A stretch of DNA of 64,000 bases. Origin: Acidobacteriota bacterium (GTDB lineage: Bacteria; Acidobacteriota; JAAYUB01). Below, piece by piece: positions 34,491 to 42,596 of this stretch. The stretch is taken from NCBI GenBank assembly GCA_029565065.1, contig JAKQOW010000051.1:106789-170788 (forward strand), read 5' to 3'. Made by a program: the position numbers and the translations under genes. The notes beneath the pieces were generated by a model, which was given only the letters and a program-made list of their open reading frames with translations, ran no database searches and had not been told where the DNA came from. Numbering within the stretch: position 1 is the first letter of the stretch; each line of letters begins with the position of its first letter.

Positions 34491-35563
34491 TGAGTGAGTC
34501 CGCCGCCGACTTTTTCCAACACCTCTCCCGGGAACTGGCGTTGGGGCGAACCGTGGCTGTCGCCGTAGTCACCCGTCGGCATGGGTCCGGGCCCAGAGAG
34601 CCGGGTGCCAAAATGGCCATGGACAACGACGGACGCATCTGGGGGACCGTGGGCGGCGGCGAACTCGAGCATCGCGTTCTGGCGCGCGCCCGGGACGTGC
34701 TGCGAACCGGCCGGACCGAGCGGATGGAATTCGAGATGAAAAACGAGGACGCTGCTGCCGCCGGCATGATGTGCGGCGGTTGGGTCGAAGTCCTGGTGGA
34801 CCGGCTCCAACCGGATGATCCGCACGTTAACCACCTGATTGCGGGTGCAACTGCCGCCCTGGCCTTGCGGCAACCCTTCGTTCTGGTCATCGCTCTGTCC
34901 GACGAAGGTCAATCCCCACAGGCGATTTGGGACTTGGTCGTTGGCGGGCGTTCTGTGATGGCAACCGCCTTCACCGCCGGCCAGGCGTCAGCCTGGGCCA
35001 CGCCGCCGTCTGAGGCCGGATTGCCCGAAGTCCGGGCTTCAAGCGACGGATTTCTTTACATCGAGTGGGTATTGCCACCGGAGGCGGTGTACATTTTCGG
35101 TGCCGGTCATGTCGGCGTCGAGCTGGCCCCTCTGTGCCGGCGCGCCGGCTTTCGGACGGTGGTGCTGGACGACCGGTCCGATTATGCCGACTCCGCCCGC
35201 CTGCCCGACGCCCACGAGGTCGTGGTCCTGAACAGTTTTATTGGCTGCATGGACCGGTTACCCATCGACGATCGCTCGTTCATTGTCATCGTCACCCGCG
35301 GGCACCTGCACGACCGCGAGGTGCTCGAACAAGCACTGAAAACCGATGCCCGATATGTCGGCATGATCGGCAGCGTCCGCAAGAAGGCGACGATTTTTAC
35401 CGCTTTGGCAACCGCCGGGTTTACTGCCGATGAGTTGAATCAGGTGCGTTGTCCCATTGGTTTGACAATCGGCGCGGAAACCCCCGCGGAGCTCGCGCTG
35501 TGCATCGCGGCCGAACTGGTCGCCGTGCGCCGGGGGGTTCTGCCCTCACGCCGTCGTTCCTGA
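34490..35563 (+). CDS. XdhC/CoxI family protein
   Basis: 357 residues. The N-terminal XdhC_CoxI domain has AVVTRRHGSGPREPGAKMAM, GTVGGGELE and MCGGWVEVLVDRL. The C-terminal Rossmann-like domain has VYIFGAGHVGVELAPLCRRAGF and YVGMIGSVRKKATIF. XdhC proteins bind molybdenum cofactor and mediate its sulfuration and insertion into xanthine dehydrogenase-type enzymes. The ATG follows GGAGGTGA and overlaps the upstream SDR gene stop. No molybdenum hydroxylase is encoded in the window, so the client enzyme lies elsewhere or this is a divergent member. Confidence 0.87.
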   Translation: MSESAADFFQHLSRELALGRTVAVAVVTRRHGSGPREPGAKMAMDNDGRIWGTVGGGELEHRVLARARDVLRTGRTERMEFEMKNEDAAAAGMMCGGWVEVLVDRLQPDDPHVNHLIAGATAALALRQPFVLVIALSDEGQSPQAIWDLVVGGRSVMATAFTAGQASAWATPPSEAGLPEVRASSDGFLYIEWVLPPEAVYIFGAGHVGVELAPLCRRAGFRTVVLDDRSDYADSARLPDAHEVVVLNSFIGCMDRLPIDDRSFIVIVTRGHLHDREVLEQALKTDARYVGMIGSVRKKATIFTALATAGFTADELNQVRCPIGLTIGAETPAELALCIAAELVAVRRGVLPSRRRS

Positions 35564-35632
35564 AGACAGGCTGTCGCGGTGCCCCCAAACAAGGTGCCGA
35601 ATCATTCGTACAACGTCCTAGGTGCATACCCA

Positions 35633-36931
35633 ATGGTCTGCCTCGGGACACAGCTCAATCAGTTAAAATTGGTGTCGCTGATCATCGTGCTTGTAAGCAT
35701 CTTGTCAGCGTGCGTGCCGCCACGCCTGGAAATCCAGCCACCCAACGGACCACCGGATCCACCGACTGAGCCGGATTTTGATCTGTCCGGTCGTCAATTG
35801 CCCGAACTCCTGCTGGCACCGGCTGGTTCTTCACCCGCCCATCCCGCATCCGCTGCTCTCTCTGACGCTCTCGCTGACATGCTGGGCGGAGACTATGCCG
35901 CCGCCGCCGATCGACTGGCAGATTTGCTCAACCGTCTGGAACCGGGCGACGAACGTCGCGTGACGGCCGACCTGCTAGGGGAAACCCTGTTCCTTCTGGG
36001 TGATTGGGATCGGTTTCTGCACTACGCACAGTACTACAGCGCCGGTTTGTATGACGATCGTGTCCTGGCCCAAACGTTTATGGGACAGGCACCGTTTCGG
36101 GCAGTCATACCGACCGAATCCGTCACGTTACCTCTAAACGCCAGCCCGATTGGGACACCCGCCCTCTTAGTCAGCGTCAATGGTCGAAACAGCCGGTTCT
36201 GGTTGGACACCGGTGCCGGCTTGACCGTGCTCACCGAATCAACCGCCCGGCGCTGCGGCATCGTACCCGCCGAACCGAAGACCACTGCCGACACGACCAC
36301 ACGGCACAAGGTCGCTGTGCGAGGAGCAATCATCCGGGAACTGCGCGCCGGCGGTGTCGTCTTCCGCAATCTGCCTGCCATCGTCCTGTCCGACCGGGAC
36401 CTTCGCTTGCCTGGACCGCTGGGCCACCCCGTTTCTCTTGATGGTCTGATCGGGTGGAATGCGTTGCGCCACTTGGCTGTCGATTTAGACCTGGCGACCG
36501 GCTGCTGTCGGCTCGGCCCTTCACGGCCGATTACCGGAAGTCGACGCAATTTGTTTTGGTTGGGTTACCCCTGCGCCAACGCCGCCATGGCCGATGGTCG
36601 CCCCCTCGTCTTCGGGCTGGACACCGGTGCCGCTGCAACCAGCCTGCGCCAGCCTTTCCTGGAGAAGTTGGGTGCCCGATCGTTGCCGCGGCGGAGAACC
36701 AAGATCGCCGGGGCCGGTGGGATCGAAAGTCGTGAGGTTCAGTTCGTCCCGCGATTGACGGTCAGTCTGGGCGGGCAAACACTCATATGGCGCGATTTGG
36801 CGATTTGGCCCGTTTCCGGTTACGCCCTGACGCCGCTGGATGGCGTGCTTGGCGCCGATGTGCTCGCCGTCGCGCGATTGGAGCTGGATCCAGGGGCCGG
36901 GCGTTTGATTCTGCATCCCCGCCTCCGTTGA
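35633..36931 (+). CDS. Lipoprotein with two retropepsin-like aspartyl protease domains
   Basis: 432 residues. A signal peptide ends in the lipobox LSACV, so it is probably an envelope lipoprotein. A Pro-rich linker and a short helical region precede two successive retropepsin-like domains. The first has FWLDTGAGLTVLTE with catalytic D192 and LDGLIGWNALR near its end; the second has FGLDTGAAATSLRQ with D330 and LDGVLGADVLA. Bacterial clan AA proteases usually have one such domain per chain and dimerise, so a tandem pair could form an intrachain pepsin-like site. The ATG at 35633 follows AGGTG by 9 nt; a GTG at 35579 is possible. Substrate unknown. Confidence 0.78.
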   Translation: MVCLGTQLNQLKLVSLIIVLVSILSACVPPRLEIQPPNGPPDPPTEPDFDLSGRQLPELLLAPAGSSPAHPASAALSDALADMLGGDYAAAADRLADLLNRLEPGDERRVTADLLGETLFLLGDWDRFLHYAQYYSAGLYDDRVLAQTFMGQAPFRAVIPTESVTLPLNASPIGTPALLVSVNGRNSRFWLDTGAGLTVLTESTARRCGIVPAEPKTTADTTTRHKVAVRGAIIRELRAGGVVFRNLPAIVLSDRDLRLPGPLGHPVSLDGLIGWNALRHLAVDLDLATGCCRLGPSRPITGSRRNLFWLGYPCANAAMADGRPLVFGLDTGAAATSLRQPFLEKLGARSLPRRRTKIAGAGGIESREVQFVPRLTVSLGGQTLIWRDLAIWPVSGYALTPLDGVLGADVLAVARLELDPGAGRLILHPRLR

Positions 36932-36998
36932 CGTGGTCTCTCATCAACGGGATCACCAATATGCTAGAATAATAGCTGTCATGAGGAGGATGAATTTC

Positions 36999-37421
36999 GT
37001 GCGACACGTGGTGATCTGGTTTGTTTTGATTGTCTCGACGCTCTCTGTTGCCGGACAGAGCCTGGTCGGCCTATCCCGGAAGGAAAAAACCCGCGCCGCC
37101 CAGAATCCGGCCACGACCATCGCTGATCAAAACGTGACCGCATCCTCTCCGGCATCCCTGGCCGGCCTGTCGAAAAAGAAAAGTACGGCTTCCACCAAGA
37201 CGGGTGCCCGGGTATTCACCAATAAGGACCTAGCGACAGCGAGCGGGAGCATCAGTCAATCCAAAGTGCCCGCCTCGGTGGCCCAGGCCGCCCAACCTAA
37301 AGGTGGTCCAGGCAAGCCCCGCTCCGTCGCCCCGCAATCCGGATCCCGCGCCGCGAGCCCGGCGACCAATCAAATGACACCCATCGGTGCTGCCGGTGTA
37401 ACACTGCGTCGTACCGGCTGA
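36999..37421 (+). CDS. Small secreted protein with FTNKDL motif
   Basis: 140 residues. A signal peptide (VVIWFVLIVSTLSVAGQ) is followed by a low-complexity Ser/Ala/Lys/Thr-rich chain with two copies of a short LxGLSxKxK motif (LVGLSRKEK and LAGLSKKKS). ARVFTNKDL and SISQSKVP correspond to AKVYTNQDL and RVSQSRLSK of the protein encoded at 32229-32870. The start is uncertain: GTG 36999 has AGGAGG 9 nt upstream, whereas ATG 36981 or 36990 lack a well-placed site. Probably disordered in the periplasm. Function unknown. Confidence 0.6.
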   Translation: MRHVVIWFVLIVSTLSVAGQSLVGLSRKEKTRAAQNPATTIADQNVTASSPASLAGLSKKKSTASTKTGARVFTNKDLATASGSISQSKVPASVAQAAQPKGGPGKPRSVAPQSGSRAASPATNQMTPIGAAGVTLRRTG

Positions 37422-37435
37422 AGCCGGCGCTAAGC

Positions 37436-37454
37436 TGGGATCGGTCCGATCCCA
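37436..37454. repeat. Palindromic 19-bp hairpin sequence
   Basis: TGGGATCGG T CCGATCCCA, a perfect inverted repeat 15 bp beyond the stop of the small secreted protein gene. No T run follows, so it may be a weak terminator, an RNA stabiliser or a protein-binding site. Confidence 0.45.
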
Positions 37455-37593
37455 ACCACGCTCAACGCTATCAGACGACTGCTTTACTGCTCCCGGAACT
37501 TGGCAAGCCGGGATTGTAACCGCTGCGCATTGGCGGGAACCCTGCGCCCTGTCGATTGGAAGGCGGACGAATAACCCATCAAATGATGGACGA

Positions 37594-38247
37594 TTACCCT
37601 CCGGTTTTGGCGCCGCATTCACCGCAAAATTTGGTTCCCGAAGGAACGGTTGCGCCGCATTTGGGGCAGGCTGTCTTCTGCTGGAGCGCCCCGCCGCACT
37701 CCGGACAGAACTTTTGCTTTTTAGCCAGTGGCACGCCGCAGTGCGGGCAGGTGGCCCGCGCGCCTTCCCGCCAACTGCTCTCCTTGAGCATCTCTCGGTC
37801 TGCTTCCGCCATCTTGGAGTGGGCCCAGATCTCCTCGACCGTGCGGGAGGATTGCGCGGCGGCCATTTCCACACCCAGATCCGGGGAGCAGTTCTTGCAC
37901 AAACCGCGCTGGCTGTTCCAACAGCTCTTCCGACACACCCAGCCGGAGCAGCGCGGGCACTGGATGAAATCGGGCCGCAACTCTTCCATGGCGGCGGTGA
38001 ACGCGTCGTCGTGCGCTTTCTCCCAGCTGGCGGAACGCGCACGTTCGCCCAGGTCCGCCGCCTGACCGAACAATCCGCCGAACAGGCTGCCGGCCGCGTT
38101 CAAGGCCTCGGTGACCCGGCTGATAGTCGACGCCTGGAAGCGGGTTCGGAAACCCGATCCGCAGCGGTCGCAATAGAATTCGAACTGGAATCCCTGGTTC
38201 GTGCTCAGATCAGAATAATTCTTGGTGAACGCTATCTTGTCGCTCAT
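37594..38247 (-). CDS. Multiple zinc-ribbon protein
   Basis: 217 residues, no signal peptide. Four metal-binding knuckle pairs are visible: CDRCGSGF near residue 26; CPRCSGWVCRKSCWNSQRGLCKNC near 100; CPHCGVPLAKKQKFCPECGG near 170; and CPKCGATVPSGTKFCGECG at the C-terminus. The segment after the first knuckle (RVTEALNAAGSLFGGLFGQA) is a helical, glycine-rich stretch. Such proteins are cytoplasmic and presumed to bind zinc and nucleic acid or protein partners. The ATG at 38247 follows GGGAG; an upstream open frame adds 15 unlikely residues. It stands alone and no function is assigned. Confidence 0.75.
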   Translation of the reverse strand: MSDKIAFTKNYSDLSTNQGFQFEFYCDRCGSGFRTRFQASTISRVTEALNAAGSLFGGLFGQAADLGERARSASWEKAHDDAFTAAMEELRPDFIQCPRCSGWVCRKSCWNSQRGLCKNCSPDLGVEMAAAQSSRTVEEIWAHSKMAEADREMLKESSWREGARATCPHCGVPLAKKQKFCPECGGALQQKTACPKCGATVPSGTKFCGECGAKTGG

Positions 38248-38356
38248 GTCCGTCGCTCCCTCACCCTCCATTTTTCGGCAGTCATTATACACCTGAACCT
38301 TTTACCCGTCAGGGGGATCAGATGAGTTGTCAGCCGCCATTCGTTGGAGAGAAGAC

Positions 38357-38905
38357 ATGTTCCGTCTGATTATTGTCTCGATGCTGCTGGTGAGCTCCGG
38401 CGTGCTGCCCGCCGGAGAACGCCGTGATACTCCGGGTTGTCTCACCGGATTGAATGCGACTTATTCCGGCTCTTGGGAGCGGTGGGACATTGATTTGGCG
38501 GAAGGAGGCGGCACGCTGTCCGCCACCTATTCCGGTGCTGTCGACCGGTGGAGCGTACGGATCGCCGACCGGAGTGCCTCCATCAACGCCACCTATTCGA
38601 ATTCCATGGAGCGGTGGGACTACGGCGACGTGGCCATCCGAACTGTCTACTCCGGCAGCTATGAGCGATGGGAAGTTACCCGCGGCGGACGAACACTCCG
38701 CGTCGCCACTGTCTACAGCGACGACTGGCAGCGCTGGAGCGTAACCGGACCGGCTGGCACCATGCATGTGTCGGCAACTTACAGCCACGACTGGTCGCGC
38801 TGGCAAATCGATGACCGAATGTGCACGGAGGATGTGGAACTGCGGATGGGCGCCGTGTTCGCCTGTGTCGTCTCCGCCATCTGGGCCCAGCGCAACACCC
38901 AGTGA
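38357..38905 (+). CDS. Secreted protein of six 22-residue YS..RW repeats
   Basis: 182 residues. A signal peptide (LIIVSMLLVSSGVLPAG) is followed by six tandem repeats whose Tyr-Ser pairs fall at residues 36, 58, 80, 98, 120 and 142, with spacing of 22, 22, 18, 22 and 22. Consensus per unit: (A/V)TYS, three or four variable residues, RW, then an alternating hydrophobic strand and a Gly/Asp turn (for example ATYSGSWERWDI and ATYSHDWSRWQI). This implies a regular all-beta fold with stacked Tyr and Trp. Cysteines at 28 and 156 flank the array and could form a disulfide. GGAGA precedes the ATG. I recognise no family; function unknown. Confidence 0.75.
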   Translation: MFRLIIVSMLLVSSGVLPAGERRDTPGCLTGLNATYSGSWERWDIDLAEGGGTLSATYSGAVDRWSVRIADRSASINATYSNSMERWDYGDVAIRTVYSGSYERWEVTRGGRTLRVATVYSDDWQRWSVTGPAGTMHVSATYSHDWSRWQIDDRMCTEDVELRMGAVFACVVSAIWAQRNTQ

Positions 38906-38932
38906 TGGCCTGCAAAATCCGCCGGCCGCGCT

Positions 38933-39148
38933 CTAGGTCGACTTCCGGGACGGCCCACCCGGTGCCGTCCCGGCCGAATCCGGCGGCGCTGCGCCGGCGG
39001 TTCTGAATCGACCTGCCCGGCGCAACGCTTCCTGCAAGACATATTCAATCTGGCTGTTCACGCTGCGCAAGTCGTCGGCCGCCCATTTTTCCAGGGCGGT
39101 GTACACGCGGTCATCGATGCGCAACAGGAACCGTTTTTTTTCGCTCAT
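38933..39148 (-). CDS. Ribbon-helix-helix (Arc/CopG-like) protein
   Basis: 71 residues. [21 protein letters not shown] and [20 protein letters not shown] give the strand-helix-helix pattern of an Arc-type DNA-binding domain, followed by a flexible Pro/Ala-rich tail. Its ATG overlaps the stop of the SPFH gene by 4 bp, so it is translationally coupled to it. Arc-like small proteins after SPFH/slipin genes are a recurrent pairing from memory, and an autoregulatory role for the operon is likely. No toxin gene is adjacent, so this is not evidently an antitoxin. Confidence 0.78.
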   Translation of the reverse strand: MSEKKRFLLRIDDRVYTALEKWAADDLRSVNSQIEYVLQEALRRAGRFRTAGAAPPDSAGTAPGGPSRKST

Positions 39149-40029
39149 CCAAACAGCGTCCCGGTGTTGATGATGGGTTGGGTTTCCTGTTCCGAAACAA
39201 GGGCGACCAGCAGATTGTTCACCATGGCCGCCTTGCGCTCCTCGTCCAGTTGCACCAATTTTTGATCGCTGAGCATCTGAAGTGCCATCTGAACCATTCC
39301 CACCGCGCCTTCCACGATCTTCTGGCGGGCTGCGATGATCGCCTGGGCCTGCTGCCGGCGCAACATCGCCTGCGCAATTTCGGGTGCGTACGCCAGATGG
39401 CTAATGCGGGCGTCCAGCACTTCCACACCGGCGATTTCCAACCGATTATGCACTTCGCCACGCAGATTGTCCGCCACTTCTGACGGGCTGCCCCGCAGCG
39501 AGCTCTCTCCCTCCTCGTGGCTGTCATACGGATAGGTGCTGGCCAATCCCCGGATGGCCGTCTCGCTCTGGATGGCCACGAACTGCTCGTAGTTCTCCAC
39601 ATCGAACATCGCTTTGGCCGAATCCACCACCCGCCAGACAATGACCGCGGCGATCTCGATGGGATTGCCCTGCGCATCGTTGACCTTGAGTTTTTCGCTG
39701 TTGAAATTGTGCACCCGTAGGGACAATCGCTTCTTGACCGTGAACGGGTTGGTCCACCAGAATCCGCTGTCTCGGACACTGCCCACATAACGGCCGAAGA
39801 AGATGAGAACCCTCGACTCATTGGGATGCACGACGAAGAATCCACCCGTCATGATGCTGCCCACGATCATGCCGGCAATGCCAAAGCCAAGCGGACCGAA
39901 AACCGACGTGTCGTCCAGTCGGGCCGCGGTGATGATTCCGAGCACGCTCCAGAAAAAAATCACCAGGTTGATGAGCAGGAGCAGAAAACCATTGATCCGC
40001 CATGCGGGCCGTTCAAATAGGGCATCCAT
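39145..40029 (-). CDS. SPFH/Band 7 domain membrane protein
   Basis: 294 residues. Two N-terminal hydrophobic segments ([22 protein letters not shown] and [21 protein letters not shown]) anchor an SPFH domain: [46 protein letters not shown], then [35 protein letters not shown], typical of stomatin/slipin-like proteins. These oligomerise and organise membrane microdomains or proteolysis. The ATG at 40029 follows GGAGGTG. A sigma-70 promoter lies 29 bp upstream of the start. Co-transcribed with the RHH gene. The NfeD partner common for slipins is absent. Confidence 0.88.
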   Translation of the reverse strand: MDALFERPAWRINGFLLLLINLVIFFWSVLGIITAARLDDTSVFGPLGFGIAGMIVGSIMTGGFFVVHPNESRVLIFFGRYVGSVRDSGFWWTNPFTVKKRLSLRVHNFNSEKLKVNDAQGNPIEIAAVIVWRVVDSAKAMFDVENYEQFVAIQSETAIRGLASTYPYDSHEEGESSLRGSPSEVADNLRGEVHNRLEIAGVEVLDARISHLAYAPEIAQAMLRRQQAQAIIAARQKIVEGAVGMVQMALQMLSDQKLVQLDEERKAAMVNNLLVALVSEQETQPIINTGTLFG

Positions 40030-40057
40030 GCAACACCTCCACCGATTAGATATTAGG

Positions 40058-40086
40058 ATGATATCAATATGCAATCATCCCGTCAA
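40058..40086 (-). promoter_or_regulatory. Sigma-70 promoter of the SPFH-RHH operon
   Basis: On the minus strand TTGACG, 17 nt, TATCAT, each 5/6 to consensus. It gives a leader of about 20 nt. Confidence 0.65.
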
Positions 40087-40250
40087 CCTGTTTTTGCTGT
40101 CTGCGATATATCTCGTTTAATCGGTGATTTTCTTCATCACCCCGCACCTGATCATAGGCACATTCGTAAAGGGGATGGTGTGTATCGTCCCCGGTTTGGT
40201 TTACAATAAGCGGACCGGAGATCCCGCAGACGGCCGCACGGAGGTAACAG

Positions 40251-41543
40251 ATGGAGCAGTTTGTCGTTGAGGGTGGGCATCCGCTGCAGGGTGAGGTCAC
40301 ACCATCGGGCAACAAGAACGCCGCACTGCCCCTGCTCGCTGCCTGCCTGCTAACCGAGGAACCGGTCACGCTCCACAATGTCCCCGACATCGGCGACGTG
40401 CGCACCATGCGCGCCTTGATGGAAAGTCTGGGCGTGAGTGTGCGTGACTTGGGTGACGGTACCTGGTGCATCAAGGCGAGCCAAGTCCGGCCCGCCGATC
40501 TGGATCCGGAACTTTGTTTGAAGATCCGCGCCTCCATTTTGCTGGCCGGTCCGGTGACCGCCCGCTGCGGCAACCTGCGCCTCCCCCCGCCGGGCGGTGA
40601 TGTCATCGGGCGACGGCGACTGGACACCCATCTACTGGCCTTGCAAGCGTTGGGTGCTCGGACCGACTTTGACCGAATCCGCAAGGAGTTTCAGTTTCAC
40701 AGCGAGGGCCTCAGCGGTGCCGACATCCTGTTGGATGAAGCGGGAGTCACCGCCACCGAGAACGCCATCATGGGCGCGGTGACGGCCCGCGGTACCACCT
40801 ACCTGCGCAACGCGGCCTCCGAGCCCCACGTCCAAGAGCTCTGCCTGCTCCTCAACCGCATGGGCGCGCGGATTGACCACATCGGCTCCAACGTGTTGCG
40901 CATCGAGGGGGTGCCCCGGCTGAAAGGCGCGGAGTTCACCATCGGGCCTGACTACATGGAAGTCGTCAGTTTCATCGGTGCGGCCGCGGTCACTCGCGGC
41001 TCCGTTCGAATCCGTCGTGCCGGGCCGCAATATTTGAGCATGATCCGCCTGACCTTCAACAAATTCGGGGTCGACTGGGCGGTGGACGGTGATGACGTGG
41101 TGGTCTCCGCCGATCAACGTCTGGTTGTCGAACCGGAGCTCGGCGGCGCCATCCCGGAAGTCCGGGTGATGCCGTGGCCGGCGTTTCCCACCGACCTGAT
41201 GAGCATCGCCATCGTCACCGCCACCCAGAGCCGCGGCAGCGTGCTATTTCATGATTGGATGTACCCCAGCCGGATGTTCTTCACCGACAAGCTGGTTGCG
41301 ATGGGGGCGCAGATCGTGCTCTGCGATCCCCACCGGTGCATCGTGCAGGGTCCCAATAAACTGTATGGGGGAAACATGGAAAGCCCCGACATTCGCGCCG
41401 GCATGGCTTTGATTTTGGCCGCGCTGGCTGCCCAGGGAGAGTCGGTTATCCGGAACATCCACCAGATCGAGCGCGGTTACGCCCAGGTGGATTCCAAACT
41501 CCGCGCCCTGGGGGCCCGCATCACCCGGGTCCGCAAAACCTGA
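40251..41543 (+). CDS. murA: UDP-N-acetylglucosamine 1-carboxyvinyltransferase with Asp in place of catalytic Cys
   Basis: 430 residues. Adds enolpyruvate to UDP-GlcNAc in the first committed step of peptidoglycan synthesis. Motifs: SGNKNAALPLLAACLL (K22), KIRASILLAGP, EGLSGADILLDEAGVTATEN, FPTDLMSIAIVTATQSRG and RAGMALILAALAAQGES. The catalytic loop reads GGDVIGRRRLDTH where most bacteria have GGCxIGxRxxDxH, so residue 117 is Asp. The same replacement in mycobacterial MurA leaves the enzyme active but insensitive to fosfomycin, which alkylates the Cys. The ATG is preceded by GGAGG. Single gene, no second murA seen. Length is normal for the family. Confidence 0.94.
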   Translation: MEQFVVEGGHPLQGEVTPSGNKNAALPLLAACLLTEEPVTLHNVPDIGDVRTMRALMESLGVSVRDLGDGTWCIKASQVRPADLDPELCLKIRASILLAGPVTARCGNLRLPPPGGDVIGRRRLDTHLLALQALGARTDFDRIRKEFQFHSEGLSGADILLDEAGVTATENAIMGAVTARGTTYLRNAASEPHVQELCLLLNRMGARIDHIGSNVLRIEGVPRLKGAEFTIGPDYMEVVSFIGAAAVTRGSVRIRRAGPQYLSMIRLTFNKFGVDWAVDGDDVVVSADQRLVVEPELGGAIPEVRVMPWPAFPTDLMSIAIVTATQSRGSVLFHDWMYPSRMFFTDKLVAMGAQIVLCDPHRCIVQGPNKLYGGNMESPDIRAGMALILAALAAQGESVIRNIHQIERGYAQVDSKLRALGARITRVRKT

Positions 41544-41573
41544 TCCGCGTAACCCCCTCCAACGTGATCTAGC

Positions 41574-42593
41574 TCATCGTGGGTTTTCAGCGCCCTTAGC
41601 GAGGGGCTTCTCCGGGCGGTGGAACCATTGCTCAATTTCCTGCCGTGAGACCGTGGCCCGGGCAAAAACCTCCCGCCGCTTGGCCAAAAACCTGGGCAAC
41701 AGCCGAGCGAGTAACACAAACGCTCTCAGAGAGCGGGGTTCACGCAGGGGGATATACACCACCACCGCCAGGTCACGCATGCTGATGGGGACGAACCAGC
41801 GGAGGTACATGCCGACCGGCATGTTTTTGACCCGTATGAGCCACCGGTTTTTCACCGAATGCAGGTTGATGTCCGGGTGCGTGCGGCGGCGGTTTTCCGG
41901 CAGCACCCGGCGGACATGCCAGGCGGTGACCGCCGGGTCAAACACGCAGCGCCAGCCTCGCCAGGCGGCCCGCCAAGCAAGCTCGGCGTCCTCGCGATAG
42001 GCGAAGAAATCCTCATCCAGGATCTCTCCGTCAACAGATACGTCAGCCAAGCACGACCGGCGGTAGAAGGAGGCTGCGCCGGTTGCCCCAAACACATAGG
42101 CGGGCCGGTCGTATTGTCCGGTATCGGGCTCACCGCTGCCCCGATCCAGGTGTCGTTGGTTGCGGAGCCAATAGATACCTGTGGAATCCAGGACCCGCGT
42201 CCGGACACGCCCCGCATCCGTCACCATGAGCCGCCAGAGTTTCGGAGACAAGCTACCGCATTCGGGGTGACGCGACAGGCGGTCAACCCCGCGCTCTAAG
42301 CAGTCGGGCGCCAACTCCGTGTCCGGATTGAGAAACAAAACATAATCGGCACCATGTCCGGCGAGTAGCCGATTGTGCGCCGCGGCAAAGCCCAGATTAC
42401 ACGGTGCGTATTCCAGCACGGCGAGCTCCGCCTGATGCCCGTCAAGAAACTCGCGGGTGCCGTCGGTCGATGCATTATCCAGCACGTGAACTTCAAAATC
42501 CCTGAACGATTGCGCCGCCAGACTGGCGAGACAGCCGGGGAGGTCCTCCTGTGAGTTGAATGTGACCAGTTGGACAACGAGCTTGGCGGCCAA
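41574..42593 (-). CDS. GT2 family glycosyltransferase (rhamnosyltransferase-like), second of pair
   Basis: 339 residues. GT-A fold: VQLVTFNSQEDLPGCLASL at the N-terminus, HVLDNASTDGTREF, NLGFAAAHNRLL, and the metal-binding loop FLNPDTELAPD. Acceptor-side motifs are GATGAASFYRRSCL and DEDFFAYREDAELAWRAAWRGW, as in dTDP-rhamnosyl and related GT2 enzymes. A C-terminal hydrophobic helix region (LAVVVYIPLREPRSLRAFVLLARLL) suggests membrane association. TTG start with AGGAG 7 nt upstream, three bases after the stop of the other GT2 gene. Sugar and acceptor are unknown. Confidence 0.87.
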   Translation of the reverse strand: MAAKLVVQLVTFNSQEDLPGCLASLAAQSFRDFEVHVLDNASTDGTREFLDGHQAELAVLEYAPCNLGFAAAHNRLLAGHGADYVLFLNPDTELAPDCLERGVDRLSRHPECGSLSPKLWRLMVTDAGRVRTRVLDSTGIYWLRNQRHLDRGSGEPDTGQYDRPAYVFGATGAASFYRRSCLADVSVDGEILDEDFFAYREDAELAWRAAWRGWRCVFDPAVTAWHVRRVLPENRRRTHPDINLHSVKNRWLIRVKNMPVGMYLRWFVPISMRDLAVVVYIPLREPRSLRAFVLLARLLPRFLAKRREVFARATVSRQEIEQWFHRPEKPLAKGAENPR

Positions 42594-42596
42594 GGC

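Noticed and set aside
38933..39148. Antitoxin of a toxin-antitoxin pair
   Set aside because: The RHH protein is coupled to an SPFH membrane protein gene, not to any small toxin-like gene.
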